Assembly: GCA_036844945.1 (NCBI GenBank) | Contig: DAIUEV010000006.1 | Coordinates: 19,513 to 83,512 of the forward strand | From: Palsa-461 sp036844945 | Lineage (GTDB): Bacteria > Actinomycetota > Acidimicrobiia > Acidimicrobiales > RAAP-2 | Length of the DNA stretch: 64,000 bases | Reading direction: 5' to 3' | Shown: piece by piece, positions 24,994 to 32,795 of the stretch | How the letters are laid out: each line of letters starts with the position of its first letter | How positions within the stretch are numbered: position 1 is the first letter of the stretch | Notes under the pieces: generated by a model | Database searches by the model: none | What the model was told of the DNA's origin: nothing | Seen by the model: the letters and a program-made list of their open reading frames with translations, nothing else | Made by a program: the position numbers and the translations under genes

Positions 24994-26252
24994 GGGCCGG
25001 GCTCCTCGGCCGGCCCCCAGGCGACGAACACCGGGTTGTGGGCGGCCAGCCTCCACGACCCGTCGGGGAGGCGCTCCCCCCGGTCGGACCGCACCTGGAT
25101 GAGGTGGCCCAGCAGGCCCGCCCCCTCCACGGCGCGGTCGAGCGACGCGAACGAGGCGACGACGTGACCCCCCGGCATCAGCCGTTCCAGCACCGCCCGC
25201 AGGACTCCCGTGCCGCCGCCACCCACGAACGCGCGGTCGGGCGCCGGCAGGTCGGCCAACGCATCGGGCGCGGTCCCGGCGATGACGTGCACTCCCGCGC
25301 CCGCCTCGGCGGCGTTGGTCCCGATGCGGGCGGCGGCCTCCGGATCGGCCTCGATCGCGAACACCGTCAGCTCCGGGCACAGCCGCGCGCTCTCGATGGC
25401 GACGCTCCCGCTGCCCGCCCCGACGTCCCACAGCACGCCCCGCTCGGGGAGGCCGAGCTTGCCGAGGATCACGGCCCTCGTCTCGGCCTTGGTGATCATC
25501 CCGGCCCGGTGCTCGTAGCGCGCGTCGTCCCGGCCCCAGGCGAGCACCCGATCTCCGCTCCGTCGAGCGGCGTCGCCGGCCGCCCAGCCGGTCAGCGGGA
25601 GGCCCCCGGGGCCGACCACGACGACGACCGAGAGCGGGTCGAACCGCCCCTCGGCGAGCTCGCCGAGCGTGAGCTCGCGTACGGACTCCTCGGCTGTGCC
25701 GAGCCGGCTGCACACCGCGACGAGGTCGGCGGTGCACCCGGCCGCGACGAGGGCCTTGCCGAGCTGTTCGGGCGGGGATTCGGGGGCGGTGAGCACCGCG
25801 ACCTTCCGGCCGGTCCTCGCGGCGCGTACCGCGTCGTCGAGCGGGCGCCCGTGCGCGGAGACGACCAGCGCGTCGTCCCAGGGGAGCGAGAGCCGCGCGA
25901 AGGCGGTCGCGACCGACGACGGCGCCGGCAGGACGCGGAGCTGGTGGCGGTCGAGGTGGCGGAGCAGCGCCCGGAGGATGCCGAAGAAGCCTGGGTCGCC
26001 CGAGGCGAGGACGCACATCGGCGTACCGTCGCCGACCCGGCCCCGGATGCGCCCCATCAGTCCCTCGGTGTCGGCGGTGATCTCGAGGGTCTCGGCCGGC
26101 GTGGGGGACCAGCGGGCGTAGGCGTCGAGGTGCCGGCGACCGCCGATCACGAGCCTGGCGCGCTGCAGGGCCTCCCGGGCCTCGGCCGAGAGCGTTTCCA
26201 ACGTGTCGTCGGCCACGCCGATGACCGTCACCGAGGCGCCGGGCTCAGGCAC
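24990..26252 (-). CDS. cobL: CobL (CbiE-CbiT): precorrin-6Y C5,15-methyltransferase/decarboxylase
   Basis: The 420-residue two-domain protein has CbiE at about 1-205 (TVIGVADDTLETLS, CVLASGDPGFFG, methylating C5). CbiT is at about 215-420 (GMITKAETRAVILGKLGLPERGVLWDVGAGSGSVAIE, an SAM Rossmann domain that methylates C15 and decarboxylates). The GTG at 26252 gives an 8-nt overlap with the CbiD stop (GTGCCTGA), the same type of overlap seen between cobM and cbiD. Longer starts would run deep into cbiD. Confidence 0.95.
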   Translation of the reverse strand: MPEPGASVTVIGVADDTLETLSAEAREALQRARLVIGGRRHLDAYARWSPTPAETLEITADTEGLMGRIRGRVGDGTPMCVLASGDPGFFGILRALLRHLDRHQLRVLPAPSSVATAFARLSLPWDDALVVSAHGRPLDDAVRAARTGRKVAVLTAPESPPEQLGKALVAAGCTADLVAVCSRLGTAEESVRELTLGELAEGRFDPLSVVVVVGPGGLPLTGWAAGDAARRSGDRVLAWGRDDARYEHRAGMITKAETRAVILGKLGLPERGVLWDVGAGSGSVAIESARLCPELTVFAIEADPEAAARIGTNAAEAGAGVHVIAGTAPDALADLPAPDRAFVGGGGTGVLRAVLERLMPGGHVVASFASLDRAVEGAGLLGHLIQVRSDRGERLPDGSWRLAAHNPVFVAWGPAEEPGP

Positions 26253-27387
26253 GGGCGACGATCCTCTCGCCCTCGAAGTCCACGAGGGCGACCTGGATCG
26301 CGAGCGCGTCGGCGACGTGGGTCCGGCAGTGGGCCGCTGCGAGCTCGCACAGGCGTTCGAGCGGGGCGATCGCGCCGGCCGCCACACAGACCTCGAAGAA
26401 GTGCCGCGCCGTCGCGGTCTCGGTCGCCGCGCGCACCGCGTCCTCGGGCGCGCCGGTCTCCCGTGCGACCCGCTCGAGCAGTTCGGTGTCGACCACCGAA
26501 CGGTGCCAGTGCGTCATCATCACTCCGGCGGCGAGTTTGGTGATCTTGCCGATCATGGCGACGAGCGCGGCGCCTTCCATCCCGGCGGCCGCGCACCGAC
26601 GCAGCGCGATCCCGGTGAAGTCGCCCACCTCGACGAAGCAGACCTGGTCGAGGTCGGGGAAGTTGCGCATCGCCGCCTTCTCCGAGCGCGCGCCGGTGCA
26701 CAGCACCATCTGGCGCTCGCCCTGGGCCGCCGCCACGTCGACCTGCTGGACCACGCTCGCCCGGTAGGCGGCGGTCGAGAAGGGCCGGACGATCCCGCTC
26801 GTGCCGAGGATCGAGATCCCCCCGAGGATGCCGAGGCGGGCATTGCTCGTCTCCTCGGCCATCGCCTCGCCGCCGGGGACCGAGAACTCGACCCGCATCG
26901 CCCGGCCACCCTGCGACGAACCGGCCACGCCGTCGACCTCGGCGAGCGCCGCCAGGATCATGCGCCGGGGCACCGGATTGATCGCCGGGGCGCCGACGTC
27001 GAGGCCGAGGCCGGGCTTGGTGATGGTGCCCACCCCCGGGCCGGCGGACAGCTCGTGCTGCGCGGCGTCGTGCCACTCGACGGTCGCGGTCATGTGCGCG
27101 CCGTCGGTGCAGTCGGGGTCGTCTCCGGCGTCCTTCACCACCGCCGCGGTCACCCGGGGCCCGTCGGCGGGCCCCGATCCGAGCACCGGGAACTCGACCC
27201 GGGTGCCGTTGGGCAGTCCGACCTCGATCCGTTCGGGAACCGTCCCGCTCACGAGACCGAGCGCCGCCGCCTTGGCAGCCGCCGACGCGCAGGTCCCGGT
27301 CGTGAACCCCGTGCGAAGGCCCCGGCGGCGGGACGCGACCTCCTCGGGCAGCTCGGGTTCGAAGGGCCTCGGCCCCTCGTCAGCCAC
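26245..27387 (-). CDS. cbiD: CbiD cobalt-precorrin-5B C1-methyltransferase
   Basis: From GTG 27385-27387 the protein has 380 residues with the CbiD hallmarks RTGFTTGTCASAAAKAAAL, PNGTRVEFPV, KDAGDDPDCTDGAHM and GTITKPGLGL...INPVPR. It methylates C1 of the ring. An ATG at 27507 would add 40 Pro/Ala-rich residues but would overlap cobM by 128 nt. The GTG chosen gives GTGGCTGA, an 8-nt overlap identical in form to the cbiD/cobL junction, so I prefer it. CbiD is classically an enzyme of the cobalt-first (anaerobic) route. Confidence 0.93.
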   Translation of the reverse strand: MADEGPRPFEPELPEEVASRRRGLRTGFTTGTCASAAAKAAALGLVSGTVPERIEVGLPNGTRVEFPVLGSGPADGPRVTAAVVKDAGDDPDCTDGAHMTATVEWHDAAQHELSAGPGVGTITKPGLGLDVGAPAINPVPRRMILAALAEVDGVAGSSQGGRAMRVEFSVPGGEAMAEETSNARLGILGGISILGTSGIVRPFSTAAYRASVVQQVDVAAAQGERQMVLCTGARSEKAAMRNFPDLDQVCFVEVGDFTGIALRRCAAAGMEGAALVAMIGKITKLAAGVMMTHWHRSVVDTELLERVARETGAPEDAVRAATETATARHFFEVCVAAGAIAPLERLCELAAAHCRTHVADALAIQVALVDFEGERIVARA

Positions 27388-28201
27388 GCCGGCGGATCCG
27401 GCCGGCGGGGCGGCCGGAGGTGGTGCCGGGCCGGGACCGGCGGCGGCGGCCGTGGGCGAAGGCGGGGGAGTAGAGGTGGCTGCGTGGCGCGGTTCCCCTG
27501 AGCGCATCGCCGACCAGCACGAGGGTCGTGGTCGTCGCCCCGGTCGCCTTCAGGTCTTCGGCGAGCCGCCCGAGCGTGCCGCTGACGACCCGTTCGTCCG
27601 GCCAGCTGGCGCGGATGACGATGCAGACGGGGGTGTCCTCGGAGTAGGCGCTCGGCGCGCCGAGCAGCTCGCGCTGGAGGGCCTCGGGCTGCGCGGCCGA
27701 GAGGAAGACCGCGAGGGTGCACCCGGTCGAGGCGAACGTCGCCAGTCGTTCGCCCTCGGGGACCGACGCGGCGGTCCGGGTGGCCAGCCGGGTCACCACG
27801 ACGCTCTGGCTCACCTGCGGGATGGTCAGCTCGCGCCCGACTGCCGCCGCGGCGGCGGCGAGCGACGACACCCCCGGGACGATCTCAAAGGAGCGCTCCT
27901 CGGCGACGCACCAGTCGATCTGCTCCTGGATCGCGCCGTAGAGGGCGGGGTCCCCGGAGTGCAGTCGCACGATCGCGTCTCGGGGGTGGTCGCGATAGAC
28001 GGTGAGCACGTCCTCGAGCGTCATCCCGGCCGAGTCGTGCACGGTGGCGTCCGGTCGCGCATGGGCGAGGAGCGCCTCGGGGACGAGGGAGGACGCCCAG
28101 ACGACGACGTCGGCCGTCCCGAGCCGTTGCGCGCCGCGCAGTGTGATCAGGTCGGGCGCACCCGGCCCGGCCCCGACGAAGCTGATGAGCGGGCGGTCCA
28201 C
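27380..28201 (-). CDS. cobM: CobM/CbiF precorrin-4 C11-methyltransferase
   Basis: The 273-residue tetrapyrrole methylase has FVGAGPGAPDLITLRGAQRL (SAM-binding GAGPG), LHSGDPALYGAIQEQ, EIVPGVSSLAAAAAAVGRELTIP and a late TTTLVLVGDAL. It methylates C11. The last 35 or so residues are Arg/Gly/Pro-rich and beyond the usual family end. The GTG start directly abuts the TGA of cobI (TGAGTG). Confidence 0.95.
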   Translation of the reverse strand: MDRPLISFVGAGPGAPDLITLRGAQRLGTADVVVWASSLVPEALLAHARPDATVHDSAGMTLEDVLTVYRDHPRDAIVRLHSGDPALYGAIQEQIDWCVAEERSFEIVPGVSSLAAAAAAVGRELTIPQVSQSVVVTRLATRTAASVPEGERLATFASTGCTLAVFLSAAQPEALQRELLGAPSAYSEDTPVCIVIRASWPDERVVSGTLGRLAEDLKATGATTTTLVLVGDALRGTAPRSHLYSPAFAHGRRRRSRPGTTSGRPAGRIRRRG

Positions 28202-28957
28202 TCAGGGGTCCTTGCGGGCGCGCCCGGCCGGGGGCACCACCACCGTCGCGAGGTAGGAGGCGGGCCCCTCGCCGGCCTCCGACAGCGGGGCCACCCGCTC
28301 GTCGTCGAGCCCGAGCCGCTCCCCGAAGACCGCGCCGTCGAGTCGGTCGTGCCGGGCGAGGAGCTCGGCGATGGCGGTGAGGTGACGGCCACCCTTATAG
28401 ACGACGACCGCTCGTCCGGGGTCCTCGAGCGCCTGTTCGACGAGCTCGACCCCGTCGAGCGCGGTCACGAGCGAGAGCGACTCCGTGCCGTCAAGAAGGA
28501 CGGTCCCGGTTGCCGCCGCGAGCGCCTGGAAGGCCGTGATGCCCGGGACGGTGGCGGCTTCGCCCCGCCAGCCGAGTCCTCGCAGCGCACGGAGCAGCGA
28601 GGGGAACGTGCTGTAGATGTGCGGGTCGCCGAGGGTCACGAACGCGACGTGCTCTCCGTTGGCGAGCCATGGGAGGAGACGCTCGGCCGCCGCCCGGTGC
28701 GACGCCTCGCGGGCCTGGGCGCCGCCGGAGGAGTCCGGGCTCATGTCGAACACCAGGCGGTCAACCGCGAGCCCCGGCAGGGCCGTCGTCACGATCGACT
28801 CGGCCCGTCCGGGAGTCGCGGCGTCGGTGGTCGGAGCCACGACCCGGTCGGCCGACCGCAGGACGGAGGTCGCGCCGAGCGTCAGCAGCTCGGGGTCGCC
28901 CGGACCCACCCCGACCCCGGTGAGGCGGGCGGTCGCTGTCCCAGTCCCGTCGGCCAT
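28202..28957 (-). CDS. cobI: CobI/CbiL precorrin-2 C20-methyltransferase
   Basis: The 251-residue tetrapyrrole methylase has TGVGVGPGDPELLTLGA at the N-terminus, FVTLGDPHIYSTFPSL, TVPGITAFQALAAA and a C-terminal YLATVVVPP. It adds the C20 methyl group that is later lost during ring contraction, so it commits precorrin-2 to corrin synthesis. The ATG at 28957 lies 7 nt after a TAGCCT box. It is therefore probably the first gene of the operon and has its own promoter. Confidence 0.95.
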   Translation of the reverse strand: MADGTGTATARLTGVGVGPGDPELLTLGATSVLRSADRVVAPTTDAATPGRAESIVTTALPGLAVDRLVFDMSPDSSGGAQAREASHRAAAERLLPWLANGEHVAFVTLGDPHIYSTFPSLLRALRGLGWRGEAATVPGITAFQALAAATGTVLLDGTESLSLVTALDGVELVEQALEDPGRAVVVYKGGRHLTAIAELLARHDRLDGAVFGERLGLDDERVAPLSEAGEGPASYLATVVVPPAGRARKDP

Positions 28958-28964
28958 GGGCGAA

Positions 28965-28970
28965 AGGCTA
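28965..28970 (-). promoter_or_regulatory. -10 box (TAGCCT) ahead of cobI
   Basis: On the minus strand TAGCCT is followed by 7 nt and the ATG at 28957. A weak TGAACG lies 18 bp upstream (28994-28989). The leader is too short for a riboswitch, unlike the cobU operon. Confidence 0.45.
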
Positions 28971-29010
28971 CGACCGCCCGTCGCACCCCGTTCACGCGTT
29001 CCGCCGCTCG

Positions 29011-29448
29011 TCAGCGGCGGAAGCTGGTGCGCAGATAGCCAGCCGCGCCACCGAGCGAGGCGATCACAATTGAAAGGAGCGCCGCCTCGACCCACAGCCG
29101 GAGCACCCCGCCGGAGAGCGACTGGTGCCGTTCGAACCTCCGGGCCACGTCGGCGGCGAGCAGCCCCCCGGCCACGATCGTCCCGAGGATGACGCCCCGC
29201 CACAGCGCCAGCCACAGCTCGGCGGACCGTCGGGCGCAGACCGCGCCGCCGAGGGCGAACCCGGCGGCAACCACGAACGTGGGGATCACCCAGAGGTGCC
29301 CGGGCTGGTCGATCATCGGCCGACCGTGCCAGTCCTCCTCGAGGGCGAGCGTCGGCACTGTGACGACGAGCGTCACAACCAGGCCTTGGACCATGGTCCG
29401 CACCCGGAGGCGTTCGGCCACCCGGCCCGCGCGAGTGACGCTCGACAT
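29011..29448 (-). CDS. Unknown four-helix membrane protein
   Basis: The 145-residue protein has four predicted membrane helices (about 19-37, 53-72, 79-100, 116-139), basic ends and a DWHGRPMIDQPGH loop between helices 1 and 2. I do not recognise the family. It lies 53 nt upstream of cobI on the same strand, so it might be co-expressed with the corrin genes, but cobI has its own -10 box. A TAGCCT lies 9 nt before its ATG. A link to cobalt or cobalamin transport is only a guess from position. Confidence 0.7.
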   Translation of the reverse strand: MSSVTRAGRVAERLRVRTMVQGLVVTLVVTVPTLALEEDWHGRPMIDQPGHLWVIPTFVVAAGFALGGAVCARRSAELWLALWRGVILGTIVAGGLLAADVARRFERHQSLSGGVLRLWVEAALLSIVIASLGGAAGYLRTSFRR

Positions 29449-29536
29449 GATCCGCCCAGGCTACGGGGCCTGAACGGCCGGACCGCGGCCGGTGGTCGGG
29501 GTCAGTTACCCAGGGGAGTCTTCTGGTCCTTCGCCT

Positions 29537-29542
29537 TATGCT
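29537..29542 (+). promoter_or_regulatory. -10 box (TATGCT) for a leaderless small gene
   Basis: TATGCT is followed by 6 nt (CCCGAC) and the ATG at 29549. Confidence 0.5.
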
Positions 29543-29548
29543 CCCGAC

Positions 29549-29716
29549 ATGGCGAATCAATGGAAAGTGCTGGATGCGGGGGACCTCATGGAGTTGGGCC
29601 AGGGCAGCATCGAGGCGGCGCTCAACGACGAGTCGAGCCTCGGCTGGGAGCTGGTGACGGCCTTCCAGCAGGAAGAGCACACTTGGTTCGCATTCCGGAA
29701 GCATGCTGCGGGCTAG
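29549..29716 (+). CDS. Small DUF4177-like protein
   Basis: The 55-residue protein (MANQWKVLDAGDL...) has an alpha/beta pattern ending LNDESSLGWELVTAFQQEEHTWFAFRK. The LNxxxxxGWELV turn followed by a beta strand is typical of DUF4177 and similar small proteins. The function is unknown. The ATG sits 6 nt after a -10 box; in-frame sequence further upstream is therefore not translated. Confidence 0.7.
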   Translation: MANQWKVLDAGDLMELGQGSIEAALNDESSLGWELVTAFQQEEHTWFAFRKHAAG

Positions 29717-29785
29717 CAGCGGTACGTGTCGTGACTCGATCGTTTCGGGGACTATCACATCTAGTTACCGCACCACAGGCACGGG

Positions 29786-30196
29786 CTAGAGCAACAGCGA
29801 CCAACGTTGGTCCGTGTCACATTCAAAGCCGATCGCATCCCAGAAGGTCAGTGCCACAACATTGGCGGGATCGACCATGGCATCCAGCCTCCTGGCTCCC
29901 CGAGCAGATGCACGCGTCTGCGCTTCGCTCACGAGAGCCCGCGCGACCCCAGAGCGACGGGCAACCGGCTGGACTGCCAGCCTGTACAGATGGCAACGCC
30001 ATCCGTCCCACCCCGCTATAAGGGTGCCGAGTAACTGGCCATCATCCTCCGCGACGATCAACGCATCTGGATCGTGCCTGAGCAACTGCTCCGCCTCATG
30101 GTGTTGGCCTGCCTGACGGGTCGGACCCGCCGCTCGGTTCCATAACTCGATCACATTTGGAATGTCATCCGGCAATCCCGAGCGGACTGTGAGCAC
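29786..30196 (-). CDS. GNAT-family N-acetyltransferase
   Basis: The 136-residue protein has GNAT strands and the acetyl-CoA loop region LYRLAVQPVARRSGVARALVSEAQ, a VARRSGVA variant of the R/Q-x-x-G-x-G/A motif, and a C-terminal ALTFWDAIGFE. The substrate is unknown. It starts with GTG. Base composition is visibly less GC-rich than its neighbours, and with the AT-richer 69-bp gap downstream this hints at separate acquisition. A 14-bp palindrome (GACCAACGTTGGTC, 29799-29812) lies at its 3' end. Confidence 0.85.
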   Translation of the reverse strand: MLTVRSGLPDDIPNVIELWNRAAGPTRQAGQHHEAEQLLRHDPDALIVAEDDGQLLGTLIAGWDGWRCHLYRLAVQPVARRSGVARALVSEAQTRASARGARRLDAMVDPANVVALTFWDAIGFECDTDQRWSLLL

Positions 30197-30412
30197 ACGG
30201 TCGATCCTGCCAGACGGCCGAGAGTGTCAGGGGTTACGCCCCCCTCCTAGCGACCCTGGGTTTCGGGGCGGACTCGCTCGGCCTCCTCGTCGTCCGCCTT
30301 CCGGTGCTTCCCTGACAGGACCTTTGGGTCCACCTTCAGGGCGGCGAGTGGTCCGAACGCCCCGAGCGCGTTCTCTCGCCCGAAGGCGCGGCCGTTCCGA
30401 GCCCCCTCTGGG

Positions 30413-30418
30413 TAGGGT
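30413..30418 (+). promoter_or_regulatory. -10 box (TAGGGT) for the leaderless Ddn-like gene
   Basis: TAGGGT is followed by 6 nt (CTGACC) and the GTG at 30425. The 228-nt gap before the gene (30197-30424) shows no other clear signal. Confidence 0.5.
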
Positions 30419-30424
30419 CTGACC

Positions 30425-30871
30425 GTGCCCGCGGACTGGCAGCTGCAGCTCATGAACGGCATCCACCGGACGATCCTCAAGGCAACCGGGGGACGGGTCG
30501 GTTGGAGCGTCGCCGGCATGCAGGTCCTCGAGCTCACGACGAAGGGGGCGAAGAGCGGTCACCCCCGGACGGTCATGCTGACCTCGCCCGTCCAGGAGGG
30601 CCACGCTGTCGTCATCGTGGCTTCGAGGGGCGGCGACGACCATCACCCCGGCTGGTACCACAACCTCCGGGCCAATCCCGAGGTGACCGCCTCGCTGGCG
30701 GGCGCCCCGAAGACGACGATGAGGGCGCGGGTGGCCAACCCCGACGAGCGAGCCCGGCTCTGGCCGCAGGTCACCTCGAGGGTCGGCCAATACGCCAACT
30801 ACCAGCGCAAGACCTCAAGGGAGATCCCGCTCGTCATCCTTGAGCCGGTCGGCGGGACCACGCCGGCATAG
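30425..30871 (+). CDS. F420-type deazaflavin-dependent oxidoreductase (Ddn/FDOR-like)
   Basis: The 148-residue split-beta-barrel protein has the FDOR-A signature LELTTKGAKSGHPRTVMLTSPVQEG..VVIVASRGGDDHHPGWYHNLRANPEVTASL. The following YANYQRKTSREIPLVILEP is also typical. Relatives such as mycobacterial Ddn use reduced F420 to reduce quinones or nitro compounds. The substrate here is unknown. An F420:NADPH oxidoreductase at 51570 supports F420 use in this organism. Confidence 0.92.
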   Translation: MPADWQLQLMNGIHRTILKATGGRVGWSVAGMQVLELTTKGAKSGHPRTVMLTSPVQEGHAVVIVASRGGDDHHPGWYHNLRANPEVTASLAGAPKTTMRARVANPDERARLWPQVTSRVGQYANYQRKTSREIPLVILEPVGGTTPA

Positions 30872-31136
30872 GGAGCACCGGTCGCCTTTCCAAAGGCCGA
30901 GCTGGCGTGGCGCGGCGCCCACCCGGTGACCCTCGCCGACTCGACGGGCCCGTTCCTTGGGGACGGGACACCGTCGACATCACGGAGAGCGCGCCCGGAG
31001 TCCACGGGACGTCGATCGGCTTCGGCGAGGTAATCGGGACGGCCGGGCCGGCTGAACCGCCCGACCGGGGGTCGCGCCCACCGGAATAGGTTGTGGCTCC
31101 CGCGGCCGAGCCCGACGTCGAACCGAGGAGCGCACC

Positions 31137-31961
31137 GTGAAGCTGGCCACCATCCGACGAGGCGGCGAAACGACCGCGGCGCGGATCGAGGATGACCACG
31201 CCGTCGAGATCCAGAGGGTGGTCGGCCTGCGAGCGCTGCTCAACCGCCCGGATTGGCGGGCATTCGCCGAGGGTGCGGATGGCCCCCGTCACGACCTTGC
31301 CGAGCTCGACTTCGCCCCACTCGTGCCGCGCCCGGACAAGATCGTCTGCGTCGGCCTCAACTACGCCAACCACATCTTGGAGATGGGCCGCGAGCTCCCC
31401 GAGCACCCGACGCTGTTCGCCAAGTTTCGTTCGGCGCTAATCGGCGCCCGGGACGACATCGCGCTGCCCGCCGCCGTCAACCAGCTGGACTGGGAGGCGG
31501 AAATGGCGGTGATCGTCGGCCGCCGGGTCCGCAACGTCTCGGTCGACGACGCCCCGGCGGCGATCGCCGGGTTCAGCGTGCTCAACGACGTGAGCGCCCG
31601 GGACTGGCAGAACCGCACCCTCCAGTGGCTGCAGGGGAAGACCTTCGAGCACTCGACCCCCCTCGGACCCTGGATGGTGACCACCGACGAGGCCGACGGG
31701 CTGAGCGGTGCGATCAGCTGCGAGGTGAACGGGCAGAACATGCAGCTGGCCGACGTGAGTGACCTCGTCTTCGGCCCCGCCGCGCTGGTCTCGTACATCT
31801 CGACCGTGGTGACACTGATGCCGGGCGACGTGATCGCGACCGGCACGCCCGGCGGGGTCGGCGCAGCCCGCACGCCCCCCGTGTTCCTGAAGGACGGCGA
31901 CGTCGTGTCGACTCGGATCGCCGGGATCGGGGAGTGCGTCAACACCTGCCGGGCCGAGTGA
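31137..31961 (+). CDS. Fumarylacetoacetate hydrolase family protein
   Basis: The 274-residue protein has the FAH core KIVCVGLNYANHILEMG, then DWEAEMAVIVGRRVRNVS with an acidic metal ligand, FSVLNDVSARDWQ and GDVIATGTPGGVG. These enzymes cleave or isomerise beta-diketo acids using a divalent metal. With a maleylpyruvate/maleylacetoacetate isomerase-like gene overlapping it and homogentisate dioxygenase nearby, fumarylacetoacetate (or fumarylpyruvate) hydrolysis is the likely job. The GTG start has GAGGAG 6 nt upstream. Confidence 0.92.
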   Translation: MKLATIRRGGETTAARIEDDHAVEIQRVVGLRALLNRPDWRAFAEGADGPRHDLAELDFAPLVPRPDKIVCVGLNYANHILEMGRELPEHPTLFAKFRSALIGARDDIALPAAVNQLDWEAEMAVIVGRRVRNVSVDDAPAAIAGFSVLNDVSARDWQNRTLQWLQGKTFEHSTPLGPWMVTTDEADGLSGAISCEVNGQNMQLADVSDLVFGPAALVSYISTVVTLMPGDVIATGTPGGVGAARTPPVFLKDGDVVSTRIAGIGECVNTCRAE

Positions 31962-32683
31962 GTCCCGGCGCGCACCGCCTCGGGCAGACGCTCGAGTGGA
32001 TGGACCGGGGCACGACGTTCTTCGTCGGCCAGCTGGGCATGCTCAGCGACCGGCAGCTCGCCGACTCGTCGCGGCTCCCCGATTGGACCCGGCTGCATAT
32101 CGTGAGCCACATGGCCCGCAACGCCCGGGCCCTCATGAACCTGCTCCGCTGGGCCGAGACGGGGGTCGAGTCCCCGATGTACTCGAGCCCGGAGCACCGC
32201 CGGGCCGACATCGAAGCGGGCGCGAGCCTGCCGGCCGCCGAGGTCCGCGCCGACGCCCTGGCGGAGGCCGGCCGGCTCCGCTCGGCGATCGACGGCCTGC
32301 CCGATGACGCGTGGGCGAGCGAGGTCCGCACGGCCCTCGGGTACCCCGTGCCGGCGAGCGAGGTCCCATGGATGCGGGTCCGCGAGGTCTGGGTGCACGC
32401 GGTCGACCTCGGCGCCGGGGCCGACTTCTCCGACATCGACGAGCAGGTCGCGGGGGTGTTGTTCGAAGAGGCCGCCGAACGCTTCGCCGGTCGCGACGAC
32501 TGCCCGCCGACCGTGCTCGTGACGGACGACGGGGGTCGGCGGTTCGAGATCGGACCGGCATCGGCCAGCCCGGCCCGGGTCACCGGGTCGACGCACGCCC
32601 TCGCTGGATGGCTCCTCGGCCGGACCGGGGGCAGCGGCCTCGAGGCCGCCGGCCCGCTGCCCGAGCTGCCCACGTGGATGTGA
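31958..32683 (+). CDS. Mycothiol-dependent maleylpyruvate-isomerase-type protein
   Basis: The 241-residue protein has the DinB-like metal-binding domain of mycothiol-dependent maleylpyruvate isomerases. LPDWTRLHIVSHMARNARALMNLLRWAETG carries one His ligand, and MRVREVWVHAVDLG carries another with the acidic partner. The C-terminal part (RVTGSTHALAGWLLGR) matches the second MPI domain. In actinobacteria such enzymes isomerise maleyl-keto acids with mycothiol instead of glutathione. It overlaps the FAH gene in a GTGA. Here the substrate may be maleylacetoacetate. Confidence 0.88.
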   Translation: MSPGAHRLGQTLEWMDRGTTFFVGQLGMLSDRQLADSSRLPDWTRLHIVSHMARNARALMNLLRWAETGVESPMYSSPEHRRADIEAGASLPAAEVRADALAEAGRLRSAIDGLPDDAWASEVRTALGYPVPASEVPWMRVREVWVHAVDLGAGADFSDIDEQVAGVLFEEAAERFAGRDDCPPTVLVTDDGGRRFEIGPASASPARVTGSTHALAGWLLGRTGGSGLEAAGPLPELPTWM

Positions 32684-32695
32684 GCGCACGACCCC

Positions 32696-32707
32696 GGTGC
32701 CGGCACC
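32696..32707. repeat. 12-bp perfect palindrome between the isomerase and MBL genes
   Basis: GGTGCCGGCACC reads the same on both strands and lies 13 nt after the isomerase stop and 5 nt before the -35 box of the next promoter. It could be an operator or a weak terminator stem; there is no T tract. Confidence 0.35.
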
Positions 32708-32712
32708 AGTGG

Positions 32713-32741
32713 TTGTCGGTCCCGAGGTCGGCCGATACCGT
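32713..32741 (+). promoter_or_regulatory. Putative promoter for the MBL-hmgA pair
   Basis: TTGTCG (32713-32718) and TACCGT (32736-32741) are spaced by 17 bp, about 55 nt before the ATG at 32796. It suggests the second half of the aromatic cassette can be transcribed separately. Confidence 0.45.
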
Positions 32742-32795
32742 GGGCGACCGGCCCGGACGAGCCGCCCCCTCGGCGGTCGGGCCGAGAGGTTGCCC

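Noticed and set aside
28958..29010. Possible second cobalamin riboswitch upstream of cobI
   Set aside because: None of the B12-box or core aptamer blocks is present, and the -10 box lies 7 nt before the ATG.
30247..30330. Small minus-strand ORF ending KVLSGKHRKADDEEAERVRPETQGR
   Set aside because: The C-terminal stretch looks protein-like, but there is no convincing start or -10 box and most of the frame is antisense to the Ddn-like gene. It could be a remnant.
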